A stretch of DNA of 64,000 nucleotides, taken from Urinicoccus timonensis (GTDB lineage: Bacteria; Bacillota; Clostridia; Tissierellales; Peptoniphilaceae). The stretch is taken from contig NZ_OCTU01000002.1 in NCBI RefSeq assembly GCF_900232945.1, positions 186,001 to 250,000 of the forward strand, in the 5' to 3' direction. Both the position numbers and the translations under genes were made by a program. The notes under the pieces were generated by a model, which saw nothing but the letters and a program-made list of their open reading frames with translations, made no database searches and was not told the DNA's origin. Positions 1 to 9,087 of this stretch are shown here, piece by piece; the first letter of the stretch is position 1; each line of letters begins with the position of its first letter.

Positions 1-1745
1 GAACCCCATTGCCCATCTGGCGGTGTGAAGACTGTGGAGAAACCACTTCTGTAGGCTCTCGCCAAGAATTGGCAGACCGGGCCATTGAAGACATCGATCC
101 ATCCATTGAACTCCACCGTCCCTATGTAGATGACGTCCACCTAAAATGTAAATGTGGTGGTCGCATGACCCGGGGAAGTGACGTTGTGGATGTTTGGTTC
201 GATTCAGGAGCCATGCCCTTTGCCCAATGGCACTATCCCTTTGAGCACAAAGAAGACTTCTTCGAAAAGAAATTCCCAGCAGATTTCATCAATGAAGGAA
301 TTGACCAAACCCGGGGTTGGTTCTACTCCCTTTTGGCCATCTCCACCTATATCACCGGAGAAAGCCCCTATAAAAATGTCCTGGTTAACGACCTGATCCT
401 GGACAAGGACGGCAAGAAGATGAGTAAGAGCCGGGGCAATACCGTAGACCCCTTCAAGCTCTTTGACCAATACGGGGCCGATGTGGTCCGTTGGTATTTA
501 ATGTATGTATCTCCCCCATGGTCTCCCACCAAGTTTGATGAAGATGGCCTGAGAGATACAGAGTCCAAGTTCTTCCGGGGATTGAAAAATATCTACCACT
601 TCTTCAGTCTCTATGCCAACACTTCTGGCATACAAATGGAAGATTTAGGGCTGGAAGGAAAGGACCTGACAGAAATTGACCTTTGGCTCCTATCTAAATA
701 CAACCACTTGGTAGCTGAAGTCGTAGAAAACATGGAAAAATTTGAACTCACCAAGGTCGTTCGGATGATCCAAGACTTTGTTGTGGAAGACTTCTCCAAC
801 TGGTATATCCGAAGAAACCGTCGTCGTTTCTGGAAGTCCGATGCAGATGGGGACTTAAAAGCCGTCTTTGCCACCACCTATGCCGTACTTTTAGGTGTGG
901 TAAAACTCTGTGCTCCCTTTATCCCCTTCCTGACAGAAGAACTCTACCAAGAACTCACTGGCAAGGAATCTGTCCACCTGGACCACTATCCCAAGGCAGA
1001 CCCCAGCTACTATCGTGATGACTTAGAAGAACAAATGGACCTGGTTCGTAACCTGGTAACCCTGGGCCGGGCCAGTCGTGAAAATGCCGGTATCAAGGTT
1101 CGTCAACCCCTATCTGAAGTCCTGGTAGACGGAAAATACAAGGACATCATTGGCGACCTAACTGACCTCATTGAAGAAGAACTAAACGTCAAGGAAGTTC
1201 ACTATGAACACGACCTTAGCCAATTTATGAACTATGAATTAAAACCCAACTTCCCAGTCGCTGGACCCAAGCTTGGGAAAAATATCCGGGCCTTCCAAAA
1301 CTACCTGGCAGAAGCCAAGGCCAAGGACCTGGTGGACCAATTAGACCAAGGGCCTGTAAGTGTGACCCTGGATGGCCAAGACTACTCCATTGAAAAAGAC
1401 GACATCCTGGTCCGGATCCACTCCAAGGAAGGCTTTGATGTCAGCATGGAAAACAACCTCTTTGTCATCTTGGACACAGAATTAAGTCCAGACCTGATCT
1501 TGGAAGGGGATATGCGGGAATTTGTCTCCAAGGTCCAACAAATGCGTAAGGCAAAAGACCTGGATGTTGCTGACCACATCCACCTGACCTATGACGGAGA
1601 CCCAGACATCTTAAAGGCCATTGACCACTACAAGGACTTTGTCAAAAAAGAAGTCCTGGCCGACAGCCTGACCCAAGACAAGTTGGATGGGGAAGCCATT
1701 TCTCTAAATGGCAAGGACACCTATATCCAAATTAAAAAGGCATAA
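1..1745 (+). CDS. ileS: Isoleucyl-tRNA synthetase, 3' part (5' end outside window)
   Basis: Class I aminoacyl-tRNA synthetase that charges tRNA-Ile in the cytosol. The reading frame is open from base 3 and the HIGH-containing start lies upstream of the window, so this is the C-terminal ~580 residues. Visible are two Cys pairs near the N-terminal edge (CEDC, CKC), the GWFYSLL segment, the catalytic loop KMSKSRGN (about nt 417-437) and the anticodon-binding block with VEDFSNWYIRRNRRRFWK. That block matches the eukaryote-like IleRS (type 2, as in Thermus) better than the common bacterial type 1. The stop TAA is at 1743-1745, three bases before the next start, so the downstream phosphatase is probably co-transcribed. 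Identification is certain; the subtype is an inference from recognised motifs. Confidence 0.97.
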   Translation, partial: TPLPIWRCEDCGETTSVGSRQELADRAIEDIDPSIELHRPYVDDVHLKCKCGGRMTRGSDVVDVWFDSGAMPFAQWHYPFEHKEDFFEKKFPADFINEGIDQTRGWFYSLLAISTYITGESPYKNVLVNDLILDKDGKKMSKSRGNTVDPFKLFDQYGADVVRWYLMYVSPPWSPTKFDEDGLRDTESKFFRGLKNIYHFFSLYANTSGIQMEDLGLEGKDLTEIDLWLLSKYNHLVAEVVENMEKFELTKVVRMIQDFVVEDFSNWYIRRNRRRFWKSDADGDLKAVFATTYAVLLGVVKLCAPFIPFLTEELYQELTGKESVHLDHYPKADPSYYRDDLEEQMDLVRNLVTLGRASRENAGIKVRQPLSEVLVDGKYKDIIGDLTDLIEEELNVKEVHYEHDLSQFMNYELKPNFPVAGPKLGKNIRAFQNYLAEAKAKDLVDQLDQGPVSVTLDGQDYSIEKDDILVRIHSKEGFDVSMENNLFVILDTELSPDLILEGDMREFVSKVQQMRKAKDLDVADHIHLTYDGDPDILKAIDHYKDFVKKEVLADSLTQDKLDGEAISLNGKDTYIQIKKA

Positions 1746-1748
1746 AAT

Positions 1749-2357
1749 TTGAAGATCTATATCGTCCGCCACGGACAGACCCAATGGAATACCGAAAGTA
1801 GGATGCAGGGAGCCTTGGATTCCCCCTTGACCCAGGAGGGGATCCAGGCAGCCCATGCCCTAAAGGAAAAAATAAAAGACCTAGACCTAGATGCCATCTA
1901 CACCTCCCCCCAAGGCCGAGCCCTGACTACGGCTCAAATTTTAAGGGGAGACCGGGACCTGGACCTGGTCCAAGACTCGGACCTGAGAGAATTATCCGTT
2001 AAGATGTGGGAGGGTCGGGTCTTCGATGAGGTGAAAAGAACCAACCCCCAAGAGCTCCACCTTTATTTAAAGGAGCCCCAAAACTACCACCCTCCTGGGG
2101 AGGAAAACTACTATGACCTTATGGACAGGGCCCGGGGCTTTTTAGACCGGCTCAAGGCCCAGGACCACCAAAGCGTCCTGGTGGTCAGTCATGGAGTTAC
2201 CATCAACGCCCTGTTAAATGTCATGGAAGACCGACCGGTGAAAGACTTTTGGCTAAAGCCTCTGGTTCTGGGAACGGAGCTTTCCCTGGCCCAAGAGGAG
2301 GACGGGGTCTACCAAGTGATTTACAGGGCCGGCCCGGTGAATGATGTGACCTATTAG
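1749..2357 (+). CDS. Histidine phosphatase family protein (phosphoglycerate mutase-like)
   Basis: A 202-residue protein of the branch-1 histidine phosphatase superfamily. The catalytic RHG motif is at residues 7-9 (IVRHGQTQWN) and the second catalytic His lies in VVSHGVTINALL near residue 148. It could act on a phosphosugar, phosphoglycerate or alpha-ribazole phosphate; the sequence alone does not choose. The start is TTG, 3 nt after the ileS stop, with an AAGG ribosome binding site inside the ileS 3' end, which implies translational coupling. It ends before a strong terminator shared by both strands. Confidence 0.9.
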   Translation: MKIYIVRHGQTQWNTESRMQGALDSPLTQEGIQAAHALKEKIKDLDLDAIYTSPQGRALTTAQILRGDRDLDLVQDSDLRELSVKMWEGRVFDEVKRTNPQELHLYLKEPQNYHPPGEENYYDLMDRARGFLDRLKAQDHQSVLVVSHGVTINALLNVMEDRPVKDFWLKPLVLGTELSLAQEEDGVYQVIYRAGPVNDVTY

Positions 2358-2393
2358 AACTAGTATAGACTTGAAAATTTATTTAAAATAAAA

Positions 2394-2439
2394 AAGCTTC
2401 CCAGAGAAGAGCTTTACTTCTTCTCTGGGAAGCTTTTTT
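2394..2439. terminator. Bidirectional rho-independent terminator
   Basis: A perfect 17-bp stem (2394-2410 with 2419-2435) is followed by a T tract on the plus strand and preceded by an A tract. It serves both the phosphatase gene and the convergent stalk-domain gene. Confidence 0.93.
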
Positions 2440-2459
2440 GTGGAAAAATTTGATAGATT

Positions 2460-3527
2460 TTAGCCTTGGCTGGCCACTTCCACAATCTTTTTATCCGGGT
2501 TCATGTAAAAATTACACATGCCCTTGGGGGTCATTTCCTTGTCATAGATGCCCAAACGGACGTATTCTTCCGGTGTCTTATTCATGGGCATAATGAAATA
2601 ATGGTGGTTCTTGAACTGGATGGAATTTACCTTGGCGGCTTCATAGCCGTAGCTTTCGCCATTGCCTAAGAGGGGCTTGTAGTAAAGTTTGTAGCTGGCT
2701 GGTTGCTTTTTCTCCTGCATGACAATTTGGTCTTGGCTGATGGTTAAATCTGCATGGAGGACATCGGCCAAATGGCGAAGGGAGAGGTAGTCTTGGCCTT
2801 GGAATTGTTTCGAAGCCAGGCCCTTGTTCCCTCCATCCATGAAAGCAAAGTTAATGCCGTCACATTGAAAGCAGTCGCCATAGTTCCAGATTTCGATCCC
2901 CTTCATGGTGTCCCAAAGGACAGGTACTTTTTCTTCATATTCGTTGGGCTTGTTTACATAGGACCATCCCATACCCTTGGCAAAGTCCCTAGCGGGAACC
3001 ATGGTTTGGCCCTTAAAGGCCTTGGTCTTAATGTTAAAACTCCGGTCTCTGAAACGCAGGGTCATTTCTCCAAGGGCCTTCTTGGGGCTATAGCCTTGGC
3101 CAATGGCCACAGTCTTGTTGTCTGGGTCCCAGGTTACCTTTTCGCCGAAGTTTTCCGAAATGAAACGGATAGGGACTAGGGTCCGGTTCTTCACAACCAG
3201 GGGACTTACATCCATGGAGATGGCTTTCTTTCCACCATTTTCTAAAATATAGGCTGTCTTGCTGCCCAGTTTTAAGTCCAAGGCCCGGGCACCTTGGATG
3301 ATGCGGATACTTTGGTCCTCTGGCCGCCAATTGACATCGCAACCCAAGTTTTCACTGACCAGGCGTAGGGGCACCAGGGTCCGGTTATTTACAATCATAG
3401 GGGATACGTCGCCGTGGATATAGCTTCCCTTAATGAAGAGACGGATTTGGTCACTGGCAAAGGCCCTGGTTGGGACCAGTAAAATTGCAGCCAGGAGAAA
3501 GATCCAGGCCATGCGTGTTTTTTTCAA
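2460..3527 (-). CDS. Secreted copper amine oxidase N-terminal (stalk) domain protein
   Basis: A 355-residue exported protein. It has an N-terminal signal peptide (MKKTR, hydrophobic core, cleavage near AFA-SD at ~25). Two clear copies of the Cu-amine-oxidase N-terminal/stalk domain follow, each with the pattern V.NRTLVP.R..SE.....V.W (about residues 40-90 and 100-145). A weaker third copy (GQTMVPARDFAKGMGW) lies near residue 175. The C-terminal ~150 residues are not recognised. These domains are common on the surface of Bacillota and are thought to bind the cell wall; no oxidase activity is implied. The start is TTG, chosen because an AGGAT ribosome binding site and a good promoter lie directly upstream. 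It is a single-gene unit. Confidence 0.87.
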   Translation of the reverse strand: MKKTRMAWIFLLAAILLVPTRAFASDQIRLFIKGSYIHGDVSPMIVNNRTLVPLRLVSENLGCDVNWRPEDQSIRIIQGARALDLKLGSKTAYILENGGKKAISMDVSPLVVKNRTLVPIRFISENFGEKVTWDPDNKTVAIGQGYSPKKALGEMTLRFRDRSFNIKTKAFKGQTMVPARDFAKGMGWSYVNKPNEYEEKVPVLWDTMKGIEIWNYGDCFQCDGINFAFMDGGNKGLASKQFQGQDYLSLRHLADVLHADLTISQDQIVMQEKKQPASYKLYYKPLLGNGESYGYEAAKVNSIQFKNHHYFIMPMNKTPEEYVRLGIYDKEMTPKGMCNFYMNPDKKIVEVASQG

Positions 3528-3568
3528 GAGTCATCATCCTTTCTATTTTTTCCTTTCAACTTGGCTTC

Positions 3569-3597
3569 ATTATAGTATGGTAGAGGGGAAAAAGCAA
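3569..3597 (-). promoter_or_regulatory. Sigma-A promoter of the stalk-domain gene
   Basis: Read on the minus strand, a -35 TTGCTT (3592-3597) and a -10 TATAAT (3569-3574) are separated by 17 bp, about 40 nt upstream of the TTG start. Confidence 0.8.
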
Positions 3598-3705
3598 CGG
3601 CAAAGACTAGCCATCTAGGAAGAGGCATAGAAAAACAAGGATTTATGGGAAAGGATAGAAACATTTTCTTAGCCTGACTTCAAGCAAATAAATTTTCCCA
3701 AACAG

Positions 3706-3730
3706 GCCCTTGGTCTCCAGGGGCTTTTTT
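3706..3730 (+). terminator. Orphan rho-independent terminator
   Basis: An 8-bp stem with one G-U pair (GCCCTTGG/CCAGGGGC), a 3-nt loop and six T on the plus strand. No plus-strand gene precedes it within 1.3 kb, so it may end a small RNA or be a remnant. Confidence 0.6.
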
Positions 3731-3747
3731 AGAATTCCTCCTAATGA

Positions 3748-3776
3748 TTTACAAGGGGAAAATCCTATGGTATAAT
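3748..3776 (+). promoter_or_regulatory. Promoter of the EF-G-like gene
   Basis: TTTACA (3748-3753), 17-bp spacer, TATAAT (3771-3776) with an extended -10 TGG. The ribosome binding site TTAGGAGG follows at about 3802-3809. Confidence 0.85.
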
Positions 3777-3817
3777 GAGGACATAAAAACGTTATCATAT
3801 GTTAGGAGGAATCAATT

Positions 3818-5875
3818 TTGAAGGTTTATACAACAGAAAATGTACGCAACTTAGCCCTAGTAGGCCATAGCGGCAGTGGAAAGACAAACTTAACCGAAGC
3901 CATGCTTTTCCAATCCGGTGCCATTCAAAAGATTGGCCATGTGGATGAAAAAAATACAATGTCCGACTTTTCAAAAGAAGAAAGAGAAAGAGGATCGTCC
4001 ATTGGTACAAGTATTATTCCCATTGAATGGCGGAATAAGAAACTCAACATTATTGATACTCCAGGGACCATCGACTTTATTGGAGAAGCCCAAGGAGCCC
4101 TTAGGGCCAGTGAAGCAGTCCTGATGATTATTGATGCCACAGCCGGAGTCCAAGTAGGCAGCGAAAGAATGTGGAAGTACACAGAAAAAATAGGCCTACC
4201 CCGAATTATTTTTGTCAATAAAATCGACGGAGAAAATGTCAACTTCAGAACTCTCATGGAAGAGTTAGAAGATAAATTCGGTAAAAAGGTCATTCCCTTT
4301 TCCGTTCCCATTGGGGAAGGAGAAGACTTTGTAGGAGTAACAGACGTTATCTTCCAAAAAGGCTACAAGTACACCAAGGGTGCTCCTGAAGATGCCCCCC
4401 TAAACCACGACCAAGTCAAGGCCACAGAACGGATGTATGAAGAAATCGCCGAAGTCGTAGCCGGAGCCGATGAAGTTTTGATGGAAAAATACTTTTCCGG
4501 AGAAAAATTCACCCGGGAAGACCTCTTACGGGGCGTAACAGAAGCCCTAATCGCTGGAGATGCTGTCCCCCTCTTGGTAGGATCTGCTGAAAAAGGCATC
4601 GGGATTGACATCCTCTTAAATACCATCATCAACTACATGCCAGCCCCCAACCATGACCAAGCCCATATTGGCTTCCGTTATGAATCTGGGGAAGAACGCA
4701 AGGTATCCCCAGACGAACCCTATTCCGCTGTGGTCTTTAAAACAGTAACAGACCCCTTTGTTGGAAAAATTTCCATCTTCAAGGTCCTGTCCGGTAAGAT
4801 CACCAAAGACACAGCCCTCTACAATGCCAATGAAGAAAGCCCAGAAAAAATGGGTGGCCTCTATATTATGCGGGGTAAGGAACAAATGGCTGTAGATGAA
4901 ATCTACGCCGGAGACATTGGAGCTACCACAAAATTGGCCCATACTCTAACAGGCCACACCCTTTGTGACAAGGCCCATCCTGTCCTCTACAAGATGATGA
5001 AACAACCATCTCCTGTTATCTACTACGCGATTGAACCCGAATCCAAGGGAGACGAAGAAAAAATTTCCACCTCCCTCCACCGCCTCCAAGAAGAAGACCC
5101 CTCCTTTGTTATTGAACGGAACCCTGAAACCAAGCAATTAACCATTGGAGGTCAAGGAAGCGTCCAATTGGATGTCATCTTGGAAAAATTAAAAAATACC
5201 TTTGGCGTTGCCACCAAGAAGGTTCCCTTTATCATTCCCTATCGTGAAACCATCAAGGGCAAGACCGAAGTCCAAGGAAAGCACAAGAAACAATCCGGTG
5301 GTGCCGGCCAATACGGAGACGTTTGGATCCGCTTTGAACCCTGTGATGAACACTTTATCTTTGATGAAGAAGTCTTTGGTGGAGCCGTTCCTAAAAACTA
5401 CTTCCCAGCCGTAGAAAAAGGACTGGAAGAAGCCATGGAACACGGAATCCTGGCAGGCTTCCCCATGACTGGAGTCAAGGCCACCCTTTACGATGGGTCC
5501 TACCATGATGTAGACTCCAACGAAATGTCCTTTAAACTGGCAGCAGCCCTGGCCTACCGTAAGGGAATTGAAGATGCCAAACCCATCCTTCTAGAACCCA
5601 TTATGAAGGCAGAAGTGTCCATTCCTGATGAATACCTGGGAGATGTTATGGGAGATATGAACAAGCGCCGCGGCCGGATCCTAGGTATGGACCAAAAAGC
5701 TGACGGAACCCAAGTTCTCATAGCCGAAGCCCCCCAAGCAGAAATGTATGAATACGCTATAGACCTCAGGGCCATGACCCAAGGTCGGGGATCTTTCACC
5801 GTAGAATATGCCCGTTACGAAGAAGTACCCAAGGAAATTGCAGAAAAAATTATTGCAGACCACAAGGCAGAATAA
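3818..5875 (+). CDS. Elongation factor G-like GTPase (FusA2-type paralogue)
   Basis: A 685-residue translational GTPase with EF-G domain order. G1 is GHSGSGKT at residues 16-23, where genuine EF-G has AH(I/V)D(A/H)GKT. G3 is DTPGTIDF near 80 and G4 is NKID near 134. Domains II-V continue to the C-terminus, including a conserved QSGGAGQYGDV stretch of domain IV. The altered G1 and the lone location, away from rpsL-rpsG-tuf, place it with the EF-G-like paralogues of anaerobic Bacillota, whose exact role is unsettled; it is probably not the main EF-G. The start is TTG behind AGGAGG. It is monocistronic, with its own promoter and terminator. Confidence 0.9.
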   Translation: MKVYTTENVRNLALVGHSGSGKTNLTEAMLFQSGAIQKIGHVDEKNTMSDFSKEERERGSSIGTSIIPIEWRNKKLNIIDTPGTIDFIGEAQGALRASEAVLMIIDATAGVQVGSERMWKYTEKIGLPRIIFVNKIDGENVNFRTLMEELEDKFGKKVIPFSVPIGEGEDFVGVTDVIFQKGYKYTKGAPEDAPLNHDQVKATERMYEEIAEVVAGADEVLMEKYFSGEKFTREDLLRGVTEALIAGDAVPLLVGSAEKGIGIDILLNTIINYMPAPNHDQAHIGFRYESGEERKVSPDEPYSAVVFKTVTDPFVGKISIFKVLSGKITKDTALYNANEESPEKMGGLYIMRGKEQMAVDEIYAGDIGATTKLAHTLTGHTLCDKAHPVLYKMMKQPSPVIYYAIEPESKGDEEKISTSLHRLQEEDPSFVIERNPETKQLTIGGQGSVQLDVILEKLKNTFGVATKKVPFIIPYRETIKGKTEVQGKHKKQSGGAGQYGDVWIRFEPCDEHFIFDEEVFGGAVPKNYFPAVEKGLEEAMEHGILAGFPMTGVKATLYDGSYHDVDSNEMSFKLAAALAYRKGIEDAKPILLEPIMKAEVSIPDEYLGDVMGDMNKRRGRILGMDQKADGTQVLIAEAPQAEMYEYAIDLRAMTQGRGSFTVEYARYEEVPKEIAEKIIADHKAE

Positions 5876-5896
5876 GTCAGTAAAATAAGAATGAAG

Positions 5897-5929
5897 AATC
5901 GGAACTAGAAATTCTAGTTCCGATTTTTT
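5897..5929 (+). terminator. Rho-independent terminator of the EF-G-like gene
   Basis: Stem 5897-5910 with 5912-5925 (AATCGGAACTAGAA and its complement), followed by a run of T. Confidence 0.9.
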
Positions 5930-6003
5930 GATTTATATAGGAAAGAAGCAAAGTAAAAAACTTTCATATTCATCCCTTAATCTAAAAAAGAAAATCCCAG
6001 CAA

Positions 6004-6032
6004 TTGTCCATGCCAAGGGCCTGTGTTAGAAT
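6004..6032 (+). promoter_or_regulatory. Promoter of the TPR-map-MATE-cyclophilin operon
   Basis: TTGTCC (6004-6009), 17-bp spacer, TAGAAT (6027-6032). The ribosome binding site GAGGTGA precedes the GTG start at 6051. Confidence 0.75.
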
Positions 6033-6050
6033 AGAGAAAGAGGTGACCTT

Positions 6051-6938
6051 GTGAATCCAAAATATGCCAACTATCTCATTTTAGCCAATGATTTTTTAGA
6101 AAAAAACCAACTTCAAAAGGCCAAGAGGGCCTTTGAAAAATCTTTAAATTTTGCCCAGACTAAAAAGGAAGAAGTGGACAGCCTGTTTGAACTGGCAGAT
6201 CTGGCCCTCCAGCTGGATGACCCGGCTGGAGCCCAGGACCTTTTTCATCAGATTCTAAGTCTGGAAAACCACCCAGGAGCCTACTACGGCCTGGCCATTA
6301 GTGGGGAGAGTCTGGGCCAGGACAAGGACCAAATTATTCAAAACTACCGGGAGGCCATCCGTCTGGACCCCTCCTATACCAAGGCTTATTTTTACCTGGC
6401 CCATGTCTATTTTGATCTAAAGGACTATGCCAAGGCCCAAGACCTCTTTCTTCGTTGCCTGGACTTGGAGCCGGAGGACTTTGTCTGCTACAATGACCTG
6501 GGCAGCCTCTATGAAGAGCAAAAGGACTACCAAAAGGCCCGGTCCTATTTTTTAAAGTCCCTGGACCTGTGTCCCAGCTATGCCCGGGCCCTCTACAATA
6601 TGGGGGTGGTGGAAAACCGCCTGGGCCGGCCCCAAGAGGCCCTGGTCTATTATGAAAAGAGCCTGGAGGAATACTCCCATCCCTATACCTATTTAAATAT
6701 GTCGGCCATCTACTTCGCCTTGAAAGAGGACCAAGAGGCCAAAAAAATCCTCCTGCGAGGCTTGACCCACCACCAGGACAGTGTCAACCTCCACTACAAC
6801 CTGGCCTGTGCCTATGTCCACCTAAAAGACCCGGCCCAGGCCCTGGAGGAATTAAAAAAAGCCATAAAAATTAACCCCCATGCCCAAGACTGGGCCAGGA
6901 CGGATATAGACTTAAAAGAACTTGTAAAGGAGCTATAG
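6051..6938 (+). CDS. Tetratricopeptide repeat protein
   Basis: A 295-residue soluble protein made almost entirely of TPR helices; about seven repeats can be counted. Typical consensus stretches are AYYGLAISGESLGQ, AYFYLAHVYFDLKDYAKA, YNDLGSLYEEQKDYQKA and ALYNMGVVENRLGRPQEA. There is no signal peptide or catalytic domain, so it is a protein-interaction scaffold of unknown partner. The start is GTG at 6051 with GAGGTGA upstream. Its TAG stop directly abuts the ATG of map, so the two are translationally linked. Confidence 0.9.
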   Translation: MNPKYANYLILANDFLEKNQLQKAKRAFEKSLNFAQTKKEEVDSLFELADLALQLDDPAGAQDLFHQILSLENHPGAYYGLAISGESLGQDKDQIIQNYREAIRLDPSYTKAYFYLAHVYFDLKDYAKAQDLFLRCLDLEPEDFVCYNDLGSLYEEQKDYQKARSYFLKSLDLCPSYARALYNMGVVENRLGRPQEALVYYEKSLEEYSHPYTYLNMSAIYFALKEDQEAKKILLRGLTHHQDSVNLHYNLACAYVHLKDPAQALEELKKAIKINPHAQDWARTDIDLKELVKEL

Positions 6939-7700
6939 ATGATTATTATAAAAACACCCCAACAAATCGAAAAAATGCACCAAGCTGGCCGGCTCTTGGC
7001 CAGCGTCCATAGGGAATTGAGAAAGCAAATCCAACCCGGAGTCAAGACCATTGAATTGGACGAATTCGTGGAAGACTACCTGGTCCAAAGAGGGGCCTAC
7101 CCGGAACAAAAGGGCTACGAAGGCTTTCCCTATAGCATCTGTGCCAGCGTCAACGACGAAATTTGCCATGGCTTTCCCAGCAAGAGGACCCTGGAAAACG
7201 GAGACATCATCACAGTGGACATGGTGGTCCGGATTGGGGACTGGCTGGCAGATTCTGCCTGGTCCTACCGGGTAGGGGAGGTCTCTCCTGAAGCCGATAA
7301 CCTTCTAAAGGTCACCAAGGCCTGCCTCTATGAGGGAATCAAAGAGGCCCAAGTGGGTAACCGCCTGGGAGATATTGGCCATGCCATCCAAAGCTATGCC
7401 GAATCTCGGGGCTACAGCGTGGTTCGAGAATTTATAGGCCACGGCATCGGCCAAGACATGCACGAAGACCCCCAAGTCCTCCACTATGGCAAGGCAGGTC
7501 GGGGTCTAAGGATCCAAGAGGGCATGGTCTTTACTATTGAACCCATGATCAACATCGGCAAACCAGACCTAACCATGGACGACAATGGCTGGACTGCTCG
7601 GACCCGGGATGGGTCCCTAAGTGCCCAATACGAGCACACCCTGGCCATTACCAAGGACGGGCCCATTATCCTGACAGACCAGGGGGATGGGGATGAGTAA
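6939..7700 (+). CDS. map: Methionine aminopeptidase, type I
   Basis: A 253-residue cytosolic metallopeptidase that removes the initiator Met from nascent proteins. The five metal ligands are recognisable: Asp in ITVDMVVRIGDW, a second Asp in LADSAWSY, His in IGHGIGQDMHEDP, Glu in FTIEPMINIG and Glu in SAQYEHTLAIT. The length fits type I enzymes. It follows the TPR gene with no gap and overlaps the MATE gene start. Here it sits outside the ribosomal-protein cluster that often carries map in Bacillota, so a second copy elsewhere is possible. Confidence 0.95.
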   Translation: MIIIKTPQQIEKMHQAGRLLASVHRELRKQIQPGVKTIELDEFVEDYLVQRGAYPEQKGYEGFPYSICASVNDEICHGFPSKRTLENGDIITVDMVVRIGDWLADSAWSYRVGEVSPEADNLLKVTKACLYEGIKEAQVGNRLGDIGHAIQSYAESRGYSVVREFIGHGIGQDMHEDPQVLHYGKAGRGLRIQEGMVFTIEPMINIGKPDLTMDDNGWTARTRDGSLSAQYEHTLAITKDGPIILTDQGDGDE

Positions 7701-9087
7701 GTCCATCAACCTCCTGGAGGGATCCATTAGCCGGGGACTCTTGAGACTTTCCCTGCCCCTGATGGCTTCTTCCCTAATCGGTATTGCCTACACCATTACC
7801 GATGCCATGTGGCTGGGCCGTTTGAGCACCCAGGCCGTGTCCTCTGTAGGGACCACCCACTTTTATGTTTGGATGCTCCAAGCCATCGCCCTGATTGCTT
7901 CGGTGGGGATTAGCGTGGGCCTGTCCCAGGCCTATGGCAGCAAAAACCAAGAAGAGGCAAGACGAGTTATGAAGGCCGGCCTGGCCGTTTGTCTGGGCCT
8001 ATGCCTCCTGGCCAGCCTGGGCCTCTTTTTAGCCAGCGACCCCATTATCTCCATCTATAAACTTTCAGCCAAGGCCCACCAGGATGCCGTGGGCTACTTA
8101 AAAATTGTCAGCTTGGGGACCATCTTCATCTTTATGACCCCTTTCTTAACGGCCAGTTTTTACGCCCGGGGAGACAGTCTGACCCCCTTTAAGATTTCCA
8201 TCCTGGCCCTGGTCTTTAACATCGTCTTTGACCCCATCCTCATCTTTGGCTGGGGGCCCTTTCCCCGGCTAGAGGTAGCTGGAGCGGCCATTGCTTCCGT
8301 CTTGGCCCAATGCCTGGCCGTCCTCTTGCTCCTCTACGCTTCCTACATCAGCAAGGGCGTCCTCTTCCAAATTAAGAAAACCACCCCCCTGGACCCCCAC
8401 CATATCAAGGACATCTTCAGCCTGGGAATCCCGGCCTGTATCCACTCCTTGATCCATGCCTTTGTGGGAATGGTCCTGGTGAGTTATGTTTCGGGCTACG
8501 GCCAAACCTTTATCGCAGTCTATACCATCGGGTCCCAGCTGGAGAGCCTGGCTTGGATGAGTGCCGAGGGCTTTTCCCAAGCCATGACCACCTTTATGGG
8601 GCAAAACTATGGGGCCAAGAAATTCCACCGCCTCCACAGGGGCTACCTAACAGGCATGACCATTGTAGGAAGCTTCGGCCTAGCCTCCACCCTACTCCTC
8701 TTTTTCGGCCGGCAAAACCTCTTTAGCCTCTTTTTGCCCAAGGACCTGGAAACTGCCTACTATGGAGGCCAGTACCTGGTGATTTTGTCCTTTTCTCAAA
8801 TCTTTATGACCCTGGAAATCGGTACAGCCGGAGCCTTAAACGGCCTGGCCTTGACCAAGTACCCAGCCATCATTGCCACAGTCTTTAACCTCTTTCGGAT
8901 TCCCCTGGCCCTGGTCTTGATGCCAGCCTTTGGAGTCAACGGAATTTGGGTTGCCATGAGTGTCTCCAGTATTCTCAAGGGGATTTTTCACGTGGCCATT
9001 TATTTTTACTTTCAAAAACAAACTGACCACTTTTCCAAAAATATGGGTAAGTATGTCAGTAGAATTGCTCAGGAGGGAGAATTATGA
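7693..9087 (+). CDS. MATE family multidrug/sodium efflux transporter
   Basis: A 464-residue membrane protein with about 12 hydrophobic segments in two similar halves, typical of MATE antiporters that export cationic drugs in exchange for Na+ or H+. The N-terminus ([20 protein letters not shown]) and the [21 protein letters not shown] segment are characteristic. Two ATGs are possible, at 7687 and 7693. The second is preferred because AGGGGG at 7681-7686 would abut the first but is correctly spaced from the second. It overlaps map by 8 nt and the cyclophilin gene by 4 nt (ATGA). Confidence 0.92.
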   Translation: MSKSINLLEGSISRGLLRLSLPLMASSLIGIAYTITDAMWLGRLSTQAVSSVGTTHFYVWMLQAIALIASVGISVGLSQAYGSKNQEEARRVMKAGLAVCLGLCLLASLGLFLASDPIISIYKLSAKAHQDAVGYLKIVSLGTIFIFMTPFLTASFYARGDSLTPFKISILALVFNIVFDPILIFGWGPFPRLEVAGAAIASVLAQCLAVLLLLYASYISKGVLFQIKKTTPLDPHHIKDIFSLGIPACIHSLIHAFVGMVLVSYVSGYGQTFIAVYTIGSQLESLAWMSAEGFSQAMTTFMGQNYGAKKFHRLHRGYLTGMTIVGSFGLASTLLLFFGRQNLFSLFLPKDLETAYYGGQYLVILSFSQIFMTLEIGTAGALNGLALTKYPAIIATVFNLFRIPLALVLMPAFGVNGIWVAMSVSSILKGIFHVAIYFYFQKQTDHFSKNMGKYVSRIAQEGEL

